From: Blautia hominis
Lineage (GTDB): Bacteria; Bacillota; Clostridia; Lachnospirales; Lachnospiraceae
DNA length: 64,000 nucleotides
Direction: 5' to 3'
NCBI GenBank assembly: GCA_002270465.1
Contig: NQOF01000002.1
Coordinates: 1-64,000 of the forward strand
In this document: piece by piece, positions 36,528 to 44,785 of the stretch
Position numbering within the stretch: the stretch's first letter is position 1
Layout: every line of letters begins with the position of its first letter
The notes under the pieces: generated by a model
Seen by the model: the letters and a program-made list of their open reading frames with translations, nothing else
Told to the model about the DNA's origin: nothing
Databases searched by the model: none
Program-made: the position numbers and the translations under genes

Positions 36528-36938
36528 ATGGCAGCATACACAATAAGACAAGTTTCTCAGATGTTTGGACTTCCTGCATCTACACTGAGGTATTATGAGG
36601 AGATTGGCCTTCTGCCTGTTGTGGAGAAGACGAAGGCAAAACAGCGTATTTATACAGAAGAACACATAAACCGTCTGGGAGCCGTCTGCTGTTTTAAGGA
36701 GACAGGTATGTCTATGGCAAAGCTTTTGGAGTTTTTTGCATACGAAGAGCAGGAACAGGAGCACATTGATGAGATTTTAGTCCTTCTCAGAGAGCAGGAA
36801 AAGCACGTAGCCGGGCAGATAGAAAAACTAAAGTCTGCCCAGAAGCAGTTAAATCGCAAGCTGAACTATTACAAGGACATTAAGAAGTCCGTGGACAACG
36901 GCAGTGCGTATCCTTGCTGGGCTGACTATTGGGAATAG
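36528..36938 (+). CDS. MerR-family transcriptional regulator
   Basis: A 136-residue regulator. The winged helix-turn-helix is at residues about 4-72 (YTIRQVSQMFGLPASTLRYYEEIGLLP in part), followed by a coiled-coil dimerisation helix (about 80-120) and a very short tail with one Cys (CWADYWE), so no separate effector domain. The ATG after GAGGAGG is chosen; a longer frame upstream crosses the operator. Divergent from the aldo/keto reductase, which it may control in response to reactive carbonyls (inference). Confidence 0.85.
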   Translation: MAAYTIRQVSQMFGLPASTLRYYEEIGLLPVVEKTKAKQRIYTEEHINRLGAVCCFKETGMSMAKLLEFFAYEEQEQEHIDEILVLLREQEKHVAGQIEKLKSAQKQLNRKLNYYKDIKKSVDNGSAYPCWADYWE

Positions 36939-36940
36939 TT

Positions 36941-37063
36941 TTTCAGTTTCGTTTGGAGCCTGTAATCTCCCTTGATTTTGCGGACTGCATCCTGATTGCA
37001 AGGCACAGGGTATTGGGAGATGAGGCTGCAAGTTTTGATAAAAAGCTGAATAAGATGCTATAG
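36941..37063 (+). pseudogene. C-terminal remnant of a PIN-domain protein
   Basis: An open stretch of 40 codons with no start codon directly follows the merR gene. Its end reads DFADCILIA, then GDEAASFDKKLNKML, which is the usual C-terminus of a VapC-type PIN toxin (FADC with the acidic metal ligand, FDKKL). The N-terminal part of the gene is missing, so this is a decayed fragment. Confidence 0.5.
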
Positions 37064-37175
37064 CAGAAATGTGGCAAAAGGCGCTTTGTATCGTATATGC
37101 AGGGCGCTTTTTTCATGCGGAAAATTTGGATGGGGGAGGTGTTTTCATGTATCCGGCCAGAAACATACGCCAGCA

Positions 37176-38177
37176 CTAAAGTGTATTGATCTTTTTCTGG
37201 TTAAAGGCTTTTCGGTACTGCGTGGGTGTCATGCCCTCAAACTGCCGGAACAGTTTCATGAAATGTTTTTCATCGGTGAATCCGCACATGGAGGAAATCT
37301 GCCGGATGGTCAGGGTATGACTGTTCAGCAGATTTTTTGATACTTGGATGCGGGTGCGGTTAATGTAAGTGACAAGGGGATAGCCCGTGTATTGTTTGAT
37401 CAATGCGGACAAATAAGTGGGATGGTACCCGAACTTTTCAGCCAGGCCGCTGACCGTCAAAGGCTGGTCAAAATGACTCTGTACCCATTCCATAATATCC
37501 TGCACGGAAGTTGGCAGCATGCCCAGGCCAAAGTATTCAGCCTGCCGGTATTCACGGCTCATTTCCAGTAGCAGCAGATTCAGTGCGTGATGGCAGCTCC
37601 AGGTGATCTCATAACGATTCCGCTTTGCTAAGTCCAAAAGTTGAAGAAACAGGAGCTGGGAACGTTTCTCAGGGGAGATTTTGCCGTGTTCCGGGAGACA
37701 TATCCTTTCCTGTAATGCAGGATCCAAAGGGGGGATGCCTTCTGCCGGACAATGATTTTCGGAAGAACGGGGCAGATTTTTGACAGTATCAGCCGGACTG
37801 CCCGGCAGCATAAAATGTACCCAGCAGTAGGAGAGGAATCCCTGGGTTGGCTTATAGCCGTAATGGGTACTTCCGGGAAAAAGGAGAAAAAATTCACCGG
37901 GGCGTACATCATATGTCCTGTCATTTTGACACATATGCAAAGTTCCCTCCTGCACTAAGATTAAAACAAAAAAATCCAGGGTTCTGCAAAGATGCACAAA
38001 TTCATTCTCGCTGACAAGATTTCCGCAGGTCAGATATTCTGCCGGTTTTGAAGCGTCACAAATACAAGATAACATCTGGGATATGACCACCTTTTCTTTT
38101 GTTTTATAAGTTGTATCAAAAACGGAAAATGGTACAATCATTTCAGGATACAGCCGCTGCTGTGTATGGTTTTCCAT
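37176..38177 (-). CDS. AraC-family transcriptional regulator (intact paralogue)
   Basis: A 333-residue regulator with an N-terminal cupin-type sugar sensor (residues about 30-110, containing GEFFLLFPGSTHYGYKP) and a C-terminal AraC DNA-binding domain (about 230-330) with FGYHPTYLSALIKQYTGYP and MCGFTDEKHFMKLFRQFEG. It is strongly similar throughout to the interrupted regulator at 23.9-24.8 kb. The ATG at MENHTQQ is taken as start, although its ribosome site is weak. It is divergent from the GH127 gene 88 bases away and probably activates it in response to an arabinose-type sugar (inference). Confidence 0.88.
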   Translation of the reverse strand: MENHTQQRLYPEMIVPFSVFDTTYKTKEKVVISQMLSCICDASKPAEYLTCGNLVSENEFVHLCRTLDFFVLILVQEGTLHMCQNDRTYDVRPGEFFLLFPGSTHYGYKPTQGFLSYCWVHFMLPGSPADTVKNLPRSSENHCPAEGIPPLDPALQERICLPEHGKISPEKRSQLLFLQLLDLAKRNRYEITWSCHHALNLLLLEMSREYRQAEYFGLGMLPTSVQDIMEWVQSHFDQPLTVSGLAEKFGYHPTYLSALIKQYTGYPLVTYINRTRIQVSKNLLNSHTLTIRQISSMCGFTDEKHFMKLFRQFEGMTPTQYRKAFNQKKINTL

Positions 38178-38265
38178 CGCTCTATGATAGCACAAAGAAT
38201 CTTGGAATTCAACAGATCAGAGCGTGTTTGAAAATGAAAATAACAAGATATTTAGGAGGTACAGC

Positions 38266-40209
38266 ATGTTAGAAAAGAAAGTGAAAATGATGCCCCTGGG
38301 CGATGTTTCCATTCAGGATGATTTTTGGAAAGAGTATATGGAATTGGTGAGAAAGCATGTGATCCCTTACCAGTGGGAAGCTTTAAATGACAGGATAGAA
38401 GGAGCAGAACCCAGTTACTGTATGCAGAATTTCCGGGTTGCGGCGAAAATGGAGGAGGGAAGTTTCCAGGGAATGGTTTTCCAGGACAGTGATGCCTATA
38501 AATGGCTGGAAGCTGTGGCCTACTCTCTGATGTGGCACCCTGACGAGACATTGGAGGCGACGGCAGACCAGGCCATTGATATTATCAGTGCGGCACAGCA
38601 GCCGGACGGTTATTTGGACACCTATTATATCCTGAATGGCCTGGAAAAGCGATTTACCAATCTTATGGACCACCATGAGCTTTACTGCCTGGGACATATG
38701 GTGGAAGGGGCTGTGGCTTATTATAAGGCAACCGGAAAGAGAAAATTCCTGGATACAGCCATTGGCTATGTAAATTGTGTCTACGATAATATTGGGAATG
38801 CTCCGGGTAAGAAACCCGGATATCCGGGACACGAAGTGGCTGAGATGGCTCTGGCGGCACTCTATGAAGTGACTAAAGATCCAAAGCATCTGGAGCTTGC
38901 CAAATATTTCATTGACCAGAGAGGACAGGCACCTCTGTATTTTGCCCGGGAGAGAGAACAGAACAAGAATGACTTCTTCTGGAAAGACAGCTATTTCCAG
39001 GATCAGTATTACCAGGCCGGCAAACCGGTCCGCCTGCAGGATCGGGCAGAGGGCCATGCAGTGCGCGCCGTATATCTATATACGGGAATGGCTGAGGTGG
39101 CCAGTGCGTCCGAGGACATGGAATTATTTGAAGCCTGCCAAAGGATCTGGAACAACATTGTGGAAAAACAGATGTATGTAACAGGTGCTATCGGTTCCTC
39201 CCAGTACGGGGAGGCGTTCACGTTTGATTACGATCTGCCCAATGATACGGTTTATGCGGAAACATGTGCTGCGATCGGTCTGATATTCTTTGCCAGAAGA
39301 ATGTTTGAAATTACCCGGGACAGCAGATATGCGGATGTGATGGAGCGCTGTCTCTATAACGGAGTCATCAGCGGCATGTCTTTGGACGGCAAAAAATTCT
39401 TCTATGTAAATCCCTTGGAAGCCGTGCCGGAGGCGTCCGAGAAGGATTTTTACAAAAAACATGTAAAAGTGGAACGCCAGAAATGGTTTGGCTGCGCCTG
39501 CTGCCCGCCGAATGTGGCGCGTCTTCTCTCTTCCATCGGCGGCTATGCCTATGAATATAATGAAAAGGAATTTTTCATGAACCTGTTTATCGGCGGCAGT
39601 ATGCATGCGGTTCTGGACGGGAAAGAGAATCAGTTCAGGGTAGAGACCGAATATCCATGGAACGGCCATGTGAAAATACAGGTTGAAAACGAAGCGGATA
39701 CAGCATTTACCTATGCTGTCCGTGTGCCTGGCTGGTGCCGCGGTTATAGTCTGAAGCTAAACGGGGAGGCAGTCAAATGTCCTGTGGAGAACGGATATCT
39801 CCTTATGGAGCGCTGCTGGAAAAATGGGGATGAGATTGTCTTTTCCATGGAAATGCCGGTGGAGCTGGTGGCTGCCAACCCAAGAGTCCGGGAGGACATT
39901 GGCAAAGTGGCGGTTATGCGCGGACCTGTTGTATATTGTCTGGAGGAAGCGGACAACCAAGACCAGCTTCAGGAATTATACCTGAGTGAAAATCCGGAAT
40001 TTGCGGTAAAATACGAAAAGGATTTACTGAAAGGAGTGGTGACACTGACCACGGAGGGAAAACGCCTCTCAGAGGAAGCGTGGGATGAAAAGACACTTTA
40101 TAAACCTTATACGGGCAGAAAATTTGTGCCTCAGACATTGAAATTCATACCTTACTATGCCTGGACAAACAGGACAGTGGGAGAGATGCTGGTATGGGTT
40201 AGGATCTGA
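38266..40209 (+). CDS. beta-L-arabinofuranosidase, GH127
   Basis: A 647-residue cytoplasmic enzyme close to the Bifidobacterium HypBA1 type in length and motifs. The catalytic region reads DTVYAETCAAIGLIFFARRM near residue 333 (Glu and zinc-ligand Cys) and FGCACCPPNVARLLSSIGGY near 408 (adjacent Cys pair, one the nucleophile). It would remove terminal beta-L-arabinofuranose from beta-1,2-arabino-oligosaccharides. The ATG follows AGGAGGTACAGC; a longer upstream frame begins in the divergent promoter region. A terminator follows directly. Confidence 0.9.
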   Translation: MLEKKVKMMPLGDVSIQDDFWKEYMELVRKHVIPYQWEALNDRIEGAEPSYCMQNFRVAAKMEEGSFQGMVFQDSDAYKWLEAVAYSLMWHPDETLEATADQAIDIISAAQQPDGYLDTYYILNGLEKRFTNLMDHHELYCLGHMVEGAVAYYKATGKRKFLDTAIGYVNCVYDNIGNAPGKKPGYPGHEVAEMALAALYEVTKDPKHLELAKYFIDQRGQAPLYFAREREQNKNDFFWKDSYFQDQYYQAGKPVRLQDRAEGHAVRAVYLYTGMAEVASASEDMELFEACQRIWNNIVEKQMYVTGAIGSSQYGEAFTFDYDLPNDTVYAETCAAIGLIFFARRMFEITRDSRYADVMERCLYNGVISGMSLDGKKFFYVNPLEAVPEASEKDFYKKHVKVERQKWFGCACCPPNVARLLSSIGGYAYEYNEKEFFMNLFIGGSMHAVLDGKENQFRVETEYPWNGHVKIQVENEADTAFTYAVRVPGWCRGYSLKLNGEAVKCPVENGYLLMERCWKNGDEIVFSMEMPVELVAANPRVREDIGKVAVMRGPVVYCLEEADNQDQLQELYLSENPEFAVKYEKDLLKGVVTLTTEGKRLSEEAWDEKTLYKPYTGRKFVPQTLKFIPYYAWTNRTVGEMLVWVRI

Positions 40210-40253
40210 GGACAGCGTAGCCAATAAATCTGTCTTTCAAATGTGTATGAAAG

Positions 40254-40302
40254 AAAGCCGGATACTGTGGGGATATTTTATTTCCCCGGTATCCGGCTTT
40301 TA
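40254..40302 (+). terminator. rho-independent terminator after the GH127 gene
   Basis: AAAGCCGGATAC pairs perfectly with GTATCCGGCTTT, with an inner GGGG/CCCC pairing, and a short T run overlaps the end. Confidence 0.85.
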
Positions 40303-40333
40303 TAGATTTGGTATTTGGTGTGATCTGGATAAG

Positions 40334-40476
40334 GTCACTGTTCACTCTGTATCCAGTAACACGCTTCGCGATGCACAGATATGGAGCATTCTGCCCCATA
40401 TGGCGCTGGCTGCCTCGGGATTTTCATGCTTCCGGCATGAAAACACCTCCCGGTACAGTGGCTTGTGAACAGTAAG
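40334..40476 (+). mobile_element. ~143-bp MITE-like palindromic element, copy at 40.3 kb
   Basis: Ends are GTCACTGTTCAC and GTGAACAGTAAG. The inside is the reverse complement of the 36.3-kb copy with few changes, including AGTAACACGCTTCGCGATGC and the hairpin TTTTCATGC/GCATGAAAA. No coding capacity. Confidence 0.75.
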
Positions 40477-40509
40477 TGGATAAGAGCCATAGATATATCT
40501 GATTTTTCA

Positions 40510-40538
40510 TTGACAAACCTGCCGGGAAATGGTAGAGT
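40510..40538 (+). promoter_or_regulatory. orphan sigma-A-like promoter
   Basis: TTGACA and TAGAGT are separated by 17 bases, but the next gene is 350 bases away. Downstream are a TGTATC/GATACA hairpin and a GTCCC/GGGAC hairpin, so a small RNA is possible; otherwise nothing is seen in 40477-40700. Confidence 0.35.
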
Positions 40539-40700
40539 ATCCTTATCTTTTGATGTATCACTATATAGATACATAATCAAAGTCCCTGATCGGGGACGGA
40601 TTACCCTATTTACAATATTAAATTAATAAGGCTGTAGTTTGAAAGATGTTGAGAAATCTGTTTATCCAGGTTATACTGTGATATAGATAATTGATATTCT

Positions 40701-40848
40701 GTAACTGTTCAGAATCTTCACAGATACGAGCAAAAAACCATGCAGAAATGCCTTTGATGTTGGGATTTTGCCTGTCTGCCGAAGGTTCTTCCAAAATGGG
40801 ACTTTTTTATGGTCGCGCAGCGAATGTGCAGACCTGTGGAACAGACAC
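40701..40848. repeat. dispersed repeat with GTAACTGTTCAG end, copy 2
   Basis: Starts GTAACTGTTCAG and shares CTTCACAG, the CCATGCAGAA region, GGGATTTT and GCAGACCT with the copy at 28.3 kb. The right end (CTGTGGAACAGAC) is degenerate. It lies just before the Rpn-type gene. Confidence 0.55.
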
Positions 40849-40885
40849 AGTATTTTCCCATCGTTCAGACTCGGAGAGGAGAAGG

Positions 40886-41773
40886 ATGGGAGAGCATATA
40901 AAAATTGAATTTATCATGAAGCCCAAAGTGGATTTCTGTTTTAAGGAGCTGATGGAGGAGAAAGAAGTACGCAGGGGATTTACAGCCGCCGTGCTCCATA
41001 TCCATCCGTCAGAAATCAGGGAGACTATCCTGCTCCCTACAAATTTGAGGGTAAAATATGAGGAGGATAAGCTGGGAATCCTGGATGTGCGTGTACTGTT
41101 AAATAATAACACACAGATTGATATAGAGATACAGGTCAGTCCATTTCCGTTATGGCCGGAACGATCTCTGTTTTATCTGGGGAAAATGTATACAGACCAG
41201 ATTGAAAAAGGAGATGATTACGGGATACTGGAAAAATGTGTCCATATTGGAATCCTGGATTTTATCTTGTTTCAGAAAGAGGAGGCTTTTTATTCCTGTT
41301 TTCATATGAGAGAAGATACGAGCGGTATCCTCTATACAGACAAGCTGGAAGTACATATTCTGGAACTGCCTAAGTTAAAGACATACGATTACCCCGAAAC
41401 AGAGCTTCTGGACTGGGCAAAATTCATGAATGCCGAACGGCAGGAGGAATTTGAAGAGATGGCGGAGAAGAATGAATACATTGGAAAGGCGTACAAAACT
41501 CTAAAGAATATCAGTGCAGATGAAGAGAAGCGGTTGGAATATGAGGCAAGGGAAAAAGCTCTGAGGGATCACAATTATCTGATGAGGAGTAATTGGGAGG
41601 CCGGCGTAGAGGCTGGAAAAAGTGAGGGCTTAAAAGAGGGTATGAAACGTGGGGAAGGCAGGGTAAATCAGCTAATCCAAATCTTAATAGCGAAGTCCCG
41701 TACAGATGAAATTGAAAAGGCCGTGAATGATACGGAATATCAGGAAAAACTGTTTGAAGAATTTAAGCTGTAA
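40886..41773 (+). CDS. Rpn/PD-(D/E)XK-family putative nuclease (transposase-like)
   Basis: A 295-residue member of the Rpn/PDDEXK_2 family, often annotated as PD-(D/E)XK nuclease family transposase. The N-terminal part begins PKVDFCFKELM, and the nuclease core has ILDVRVLLNNNTQIDIEIQV, giving the D...ExQ active-site pattern. The C-terminal third is charged and helical with a GLKEGMKRGEG segment typical of the family. Such proteins nick DNA and promote RecA-independent recombination. The start is the ATG behind GAGAGGAGAAGG. It is flanked by small repeats. Confidence 0.8.
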   Translation: MGEHIKIEFIMKPKVDFCFKELMEEKEVRRGFTAAVLHIHPSEIRETILLPTNLRVKYEEDKLGILDVRVLLNNNTQIDIEIQVSPFPLWPERSLFYLGKMYTDQIEKGDDYGILEKCVHIGILDFILFQKEEAFYSCFHMREDTSGILYTDKLEVHILELPKLKTYDYPETELLDWAKFMNAERQEEFEEMAEKNEYIGKAYKTLKNISADEEKRLEYEAREKALRDHNYLMRSNWEAGVEAGKSEGLKEGMKRGEGRVNQLIQILIAKSRTDEIEKAVNDTEYQEKLFEEFKL

Positions 41774-42096
41774 ATGAAGTTCGACACACATCTGGTCCTT
41801 CCGTAAAATCCTGTTTGTTGAACAGATCCAGATGTGTGGTTCAGTATATACACTCATTTCCGTCAGGATTTATGCGTGAAATGCCATTGCGGCCACCATA
41901 ATCCGGCAGAGCAAAAAAGTGTTTAACACACTCTGGAGATATCCCGATTTTTAGCCAAATATATCATAAATCAGGCCATAGCTGAAATGCGTCATTATTT
42001 CAGCCATGGCCTGTTAGCCTGATCCCCAGCGGTTCGTTGGATTATTTACTGTCTGTGACATCCCAAACAGGCAGCCGGAAGGGGTTACCCTCATAG
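41774..42096. other. intergenic stretch with two hairpins
   Basis: This gap holds CACACATCTGG/CCAGATGTGTG (41785-41838), a likely terminator of the Rpn gene, and a 17-base near-perfect stem CAGGCCATAGCTGAAAT (41972-42013) near the end of the convergent HD gene. No gene is seen. Confidence 0.55.
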
Positions 42097-42657
42097 TTAT
42101 AATAAATGTTCTTTTGTCTCCTCATCCAGTGCGCTCCGCATTTTCTCAAGCAGGGCATCCTCCGTAAAATACGGTTTCCCATACTGCAGATTAAAGTCAT
42201 AATCAAAATCCTGCGGGTTTTTTCCTATATTATGCTGGATTATAGTCTCAGCCTTATCCAGAGCCTTTACAAGCTTGGCTTCTGGTGTTTTGCCATCCTC
42301 GTATTCCTGCCAGACAGACATAAAATGTTCTCTTTGTTTCTCCGGCAGCAGAGAGAATACTTTGTGGACAGCGCGGTATTCCTCCTGATATTTCCGGGAA
42401 CTGTCAGGAAGGAGTGCGGCAGAGATATCGCCTTCATAGATTTCCCCCATATCGTGAAGAAGACACATAAGCAGTGTCCTTTTAGCGTCCAGCTCCGGAT
42501 ATTGCTCCAGCATGATACCGGCAAAGAGGGCCAGGTGCCAGGAGTGTTCCGCGGTGCTTTCCTGTTCGCCGGTCCTTGTCCATGCTGTTCTCAGTACAGA
42601 CTTTAACAGTTCTGTTTCTTTCATAAAAGCCAAATAGGCGTCTATGGTTTCTTTCAT
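42097..42657 (-). CDS. HD-domain hydrolase, YfbR/HDDC2-like
   Basis: A 186-residue metal-dependent phosphohydrolase. The HD metal ligands are seen as STAEHSWHLALFA (His near residue 38) and CLLHDMGEIYEGDI (His-Asp near 68), and a later Asp in KALDKAETI. The layout resembles the YfbR/HDDC2 5'-deoxynucleotidases that hydrolyse deoxynucleoside monophosphates. The GGGAGG ribosome site is 10 bases before the ATG. No operon partner. Confidence 0.85.
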   Translation of the reverse strand: MKETIDAYLAFMKETELLKSVLRTAWTRTGEQESTAEHSWHLALFAGIMLEQYPELDAKRTLLMCLLHDMGEIYEGDISAALLPDSSRKYQEEYRAVHKVFSLLPEKQREHFMSVWQEYEDGKTPEAKLVKALDKAETIIQHNIGKNPQDFDYDFNLQYGKPYFTEDALLEKMRSALDEETKEHLL

Positions 42658-42781
42658 GGTCTACCATCCTCCCTGAATAAATTATGAAAATAAAAATATT
42701 TGGACTTGCAGAGATATTACCAGCATAAGATAAGAAGAAAAAAAGGTCAATAGTTTCCATGCCAATATAAGCAGTTTACTG

Positions 42782-42923
42782 GTTCCTGTTCACTGCCGCT
42801 GTACCGGGAGGCGTTTTTATGCCGGAAGCATGAAAATCCCGAGGCAGGCAGCGCGATATGGGGTGGAACGCTCCATATCTGTGCATCGCGAAGCGTGTTA
42901 CCGGACACGGAGTGATCAGTAAC
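42782..42923 (-). mobile_element. ~143-bp MITE-like palindromic element, copy at 42.8 kb
   Basis: Ends are GTTCCTGTTCAC and TGATCAGTAAC. The inside carries GTACCGGGAGGCG, the hairpin TTTTATGC/GCATGAAAA and TGCATCGCGAAGCGTGTTAC as in the 36.3-kb copy, in the same orientation. It lies upstream of the spoIIIA promoter. Confidence 0.75.
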
Positions 42924-42961
42924 GTTCTCTGAGAACAGAGTGAACAGTAATGATATTTTTC

Positions 42962-42990
42962 GTATGAAATAGGGATTGTCCTCATATATT
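42962..42990 (+). promoter_or_regulatory. putative sigma-E promoter of the spoIIIA operon
   Basis: A -10 of CATATATT fits the sigma-E consensus CATAYAHT fully. GTATGAA, 14 bases upstream, matches five of seven positions of the sigma-E -35. The spoIIIA operon is under sigma-E in known spore formers. Confidence 0.55.
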
Positions 42991-43009
42991 ATTTTAAAGA
43001 GGTGAGACA

Positions 43010-43981
43010 ATGAGAGAAAGGGATATTATACGTTTATTTCCCCAAAAGATCAGAACAGCCCTGGAACATGCGGAGTTTGATATGGAGCATCTGTATGAGA
43101 TACGGCTGAGGGTGAATGCGCCGCTGATCTTAATTTACAAAGGGAATGAGTATTTTCTTACAAAGGATGGAAAATTGACCAAGCAGATGCAGGATGTCTG
43201 CCAGGTGGAGGCAAAGGACCTGCGGGAAACCATGGAGTACGTGAGCAATTACTCCATGTACGCATTTGAGGAAGAGATCCGGCAGGGATTCATCACCATT
43301 CAGGGAGGCCACCGTGTGGGAATTGCCGGTAAAACGGTACTGGACGGAGCAAAGATCAAAAGCCTGAAATACATATCTTATATGAATCTGCGACTTTCAC
43401 ACCAGATAAAGGGATGTGCCAACCAGATTCTTCCCTATGTGGTCAATAAGGGAAATGTGTGCCACACGTTGATCATTTCCCCGCCCATGTGTGGGAAGAC
43501 CACTCTGCTTCGTGACCTGATACGGCAGGTCAGTGACGGCAATTCCTACCTGCCGGGTATGTCTGTAGGGGTGGTGGATGAGCGTTCAGAGATCGCAGGC
43601 TCCTATCAGGGGATTCCCCAGAATGACTTGGGGATACGGACCGATATTCTGGACTGCTGTCCAAAGGCAGAGGGCATGATGATGCTGATCCGTTCCATGT
43701 CCCCGGAAGTGGTGGCAGTGGATGAGCTTGGGGATTATGAGGATATCCACGCCATAGAATCAGTTATCCACTGCGGATGCAAACTGTTTGCCACGGTTCA
43801 CGGAAGCTCGATCGAGGATATTAAGAGAAAGCCTCTCATGCAGCGTCTGGTGCAGGAAAAAATATTTGAGCGGTACATTATCCTGCATAATAAGGACAAG
43901 GCAGGGAAAGTCAAGGCCGTGTTCGATGAGAGAGGCACCTGCCTGTTTGATGAAAAAAGGAGGAGAGGAACCCTATGCTGA
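43010..43981 (+). CDS. spoIIIAA: stage III sporulation protein AA (ATPase)
   Basis: A 323-residue secretion-type ATPase that powers or assembles the SpoIIIA-SpoIIQ channel between mother cell and forespore. The Walker A motif SPPMCGKTTLLRDLIRQ is near residue 162, and GVVDERSEIAG and VVAVDELGDYED follow. The start is behind AGAGGTGAG. First of eight spoIIIA genes. Its end overlaps spoIIIAB by seven bases. Confidence 0.95.
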   Translation: MRERDIIRLFPQKIRTALEHAEFDMEHLYEIRLRVNAPLILIYKGNEYFLTKDGKLTKQMQDVCQVEAKDLRETMEYVSNYSMYAFEEEIRQGFITIQGGHRVGIAGKTVLDGAKIKSLKYISYMNLRLSHQIKGCANQILPYVVNKGNVCHTLIISPPMCGKTTLLRDLIRQVSDGNSYLPGMSVGVVDERSEIAGSYQGIPQNDLGIRTDILDCCPKAEGMMMLIRSMSPEVVAVDELGDYEDIHAIESVIHCGCKLFATVHGSSIEDIKRKPLMQRLVQEKIFERYIILHNKDKAGKVKAVFDERGTCLFDEKRRRGTLC

Positions 43982-44493
43982 AAGTGCTGGGCGTCTGTCT
44001 TGTGGTACTCTCCTGTACGGCTCTGGGTTTTGAGAGAAGCCTTAAGCTTACCAGAAGGCTTGCCGGCCTTCGGGAACTTCAGCGGATGGCGCTTCTCATA
44101 AAGGGAGAGATCAGCTACCGCAAGGAGGCCCTTCCTGAGGCTCTTTTGCGGGCTGCGGGCAGATTGACCCCGCCGTTCTCGGATTTTTTGAAGAAAGTTG
44201 CAAAACGGGCGGATGCCTACGACGGAATCATATTTGCCGATATTTTTATGCAGGAGGCAGAATCCGCATTCAGGGACAGCGCATTTACAAAAGAGGATAA
44301 GGAGGAATTAAGACAACTGGGACAGTATCTGGGATACCTGGACATCACCCAGCAGGAAAACGCCATGGCTTTATTTCAGCAGGAATTGGAACGGAAGATC
44401 CAGTTGATCCAGTCTGAGATCCCTGCAAAAAAGAGGCTCTATCAAAGTCTTGGGTTACTTGGGGGGATTTTTTTGGCGATCACTCTTATCTGA
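43975..44493 (+). CDS. spoIIIAB: stage III sporulation protein AB
   Basis: A 172-residue protein with an N-terminal membrane helix (residues 1-19), a helical cytosolic domain and a C-terminal membrane helix (LGLLGGIFLAITLI). The RLAGLRELQRMALLIKGEISY stretch is characteristic. SpoIIIAB resembles GspF-like platform proteins of secretion systems. Translationally coupled to spoIIIAA. Confidence 0.93.
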   Translation: MLKVLGVCLVVLSCTALGFERSLKLTRRLAGLRELQRMALLIKGEISYRKEALPEALLRAAGRLTPPFSDFLKKVAKRADAYDGIIFADIFMQEAESAFRDSAFTKEDKEELRQLGQYLGYLDITQQENAMALFQQELERKIQLIQSEIPAKKRLYQSLGLLGGIFLAITLI

Positions 44494-44571
44494 ATGTAAG
44501 ATAACGGGAAAACAGCAGACGAAAAAGGCAAGGCACGCGGGACAGAAGGTGAGAGGAAGGGAGGAAGAATC

Positions 44572-44766
44572 TTGGAGGTAACAATTTTATTCAAAATCGG
44601 TGCAGTGGGGATCCTGGTCTCAGTGCTGTGCCAGATTTTAAAACACAGCCAGCGGGAAGAACTGGCTTTTTTGACAAGCCTTGCCGGACTTTTACTGGTA
44701 CTGTTCTGGGTGCTGCCTTATATCAATGATCTATTCCAGACCATACAGGAGTTATTTGCGCTGTAG
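44572..44766 (+). CDS. spoIIIAC: stage III sporulation protein AC
   Basis: A 64-residue protein with two membrane helices; VTILFKIGAVGILVSVLCQIL opens it, typical of SpoIIIAC. It starts with TTG behind GGGAGG. A small integral membrane part of the channel. Confidence 0.9.
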   Translation: MEVTILFKIGAVGILVSVLCQILKHSQREELAFLTSLAGLLLVLFWVLPYINDLFQTIQELFAL

Positions 44767-44785
44767 AGGGAAAGGAGGGCTTTGG

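Noticed and set aside
40886-41773. Transposase of the neighbouring MITE-like elements
   Set aside because: Rpn/PDDEXK_2 proteins are often labelled transposases, but this gene is not flanked by matching terminal inverted repeats as a unit, so the link to the MITEs is not supported.
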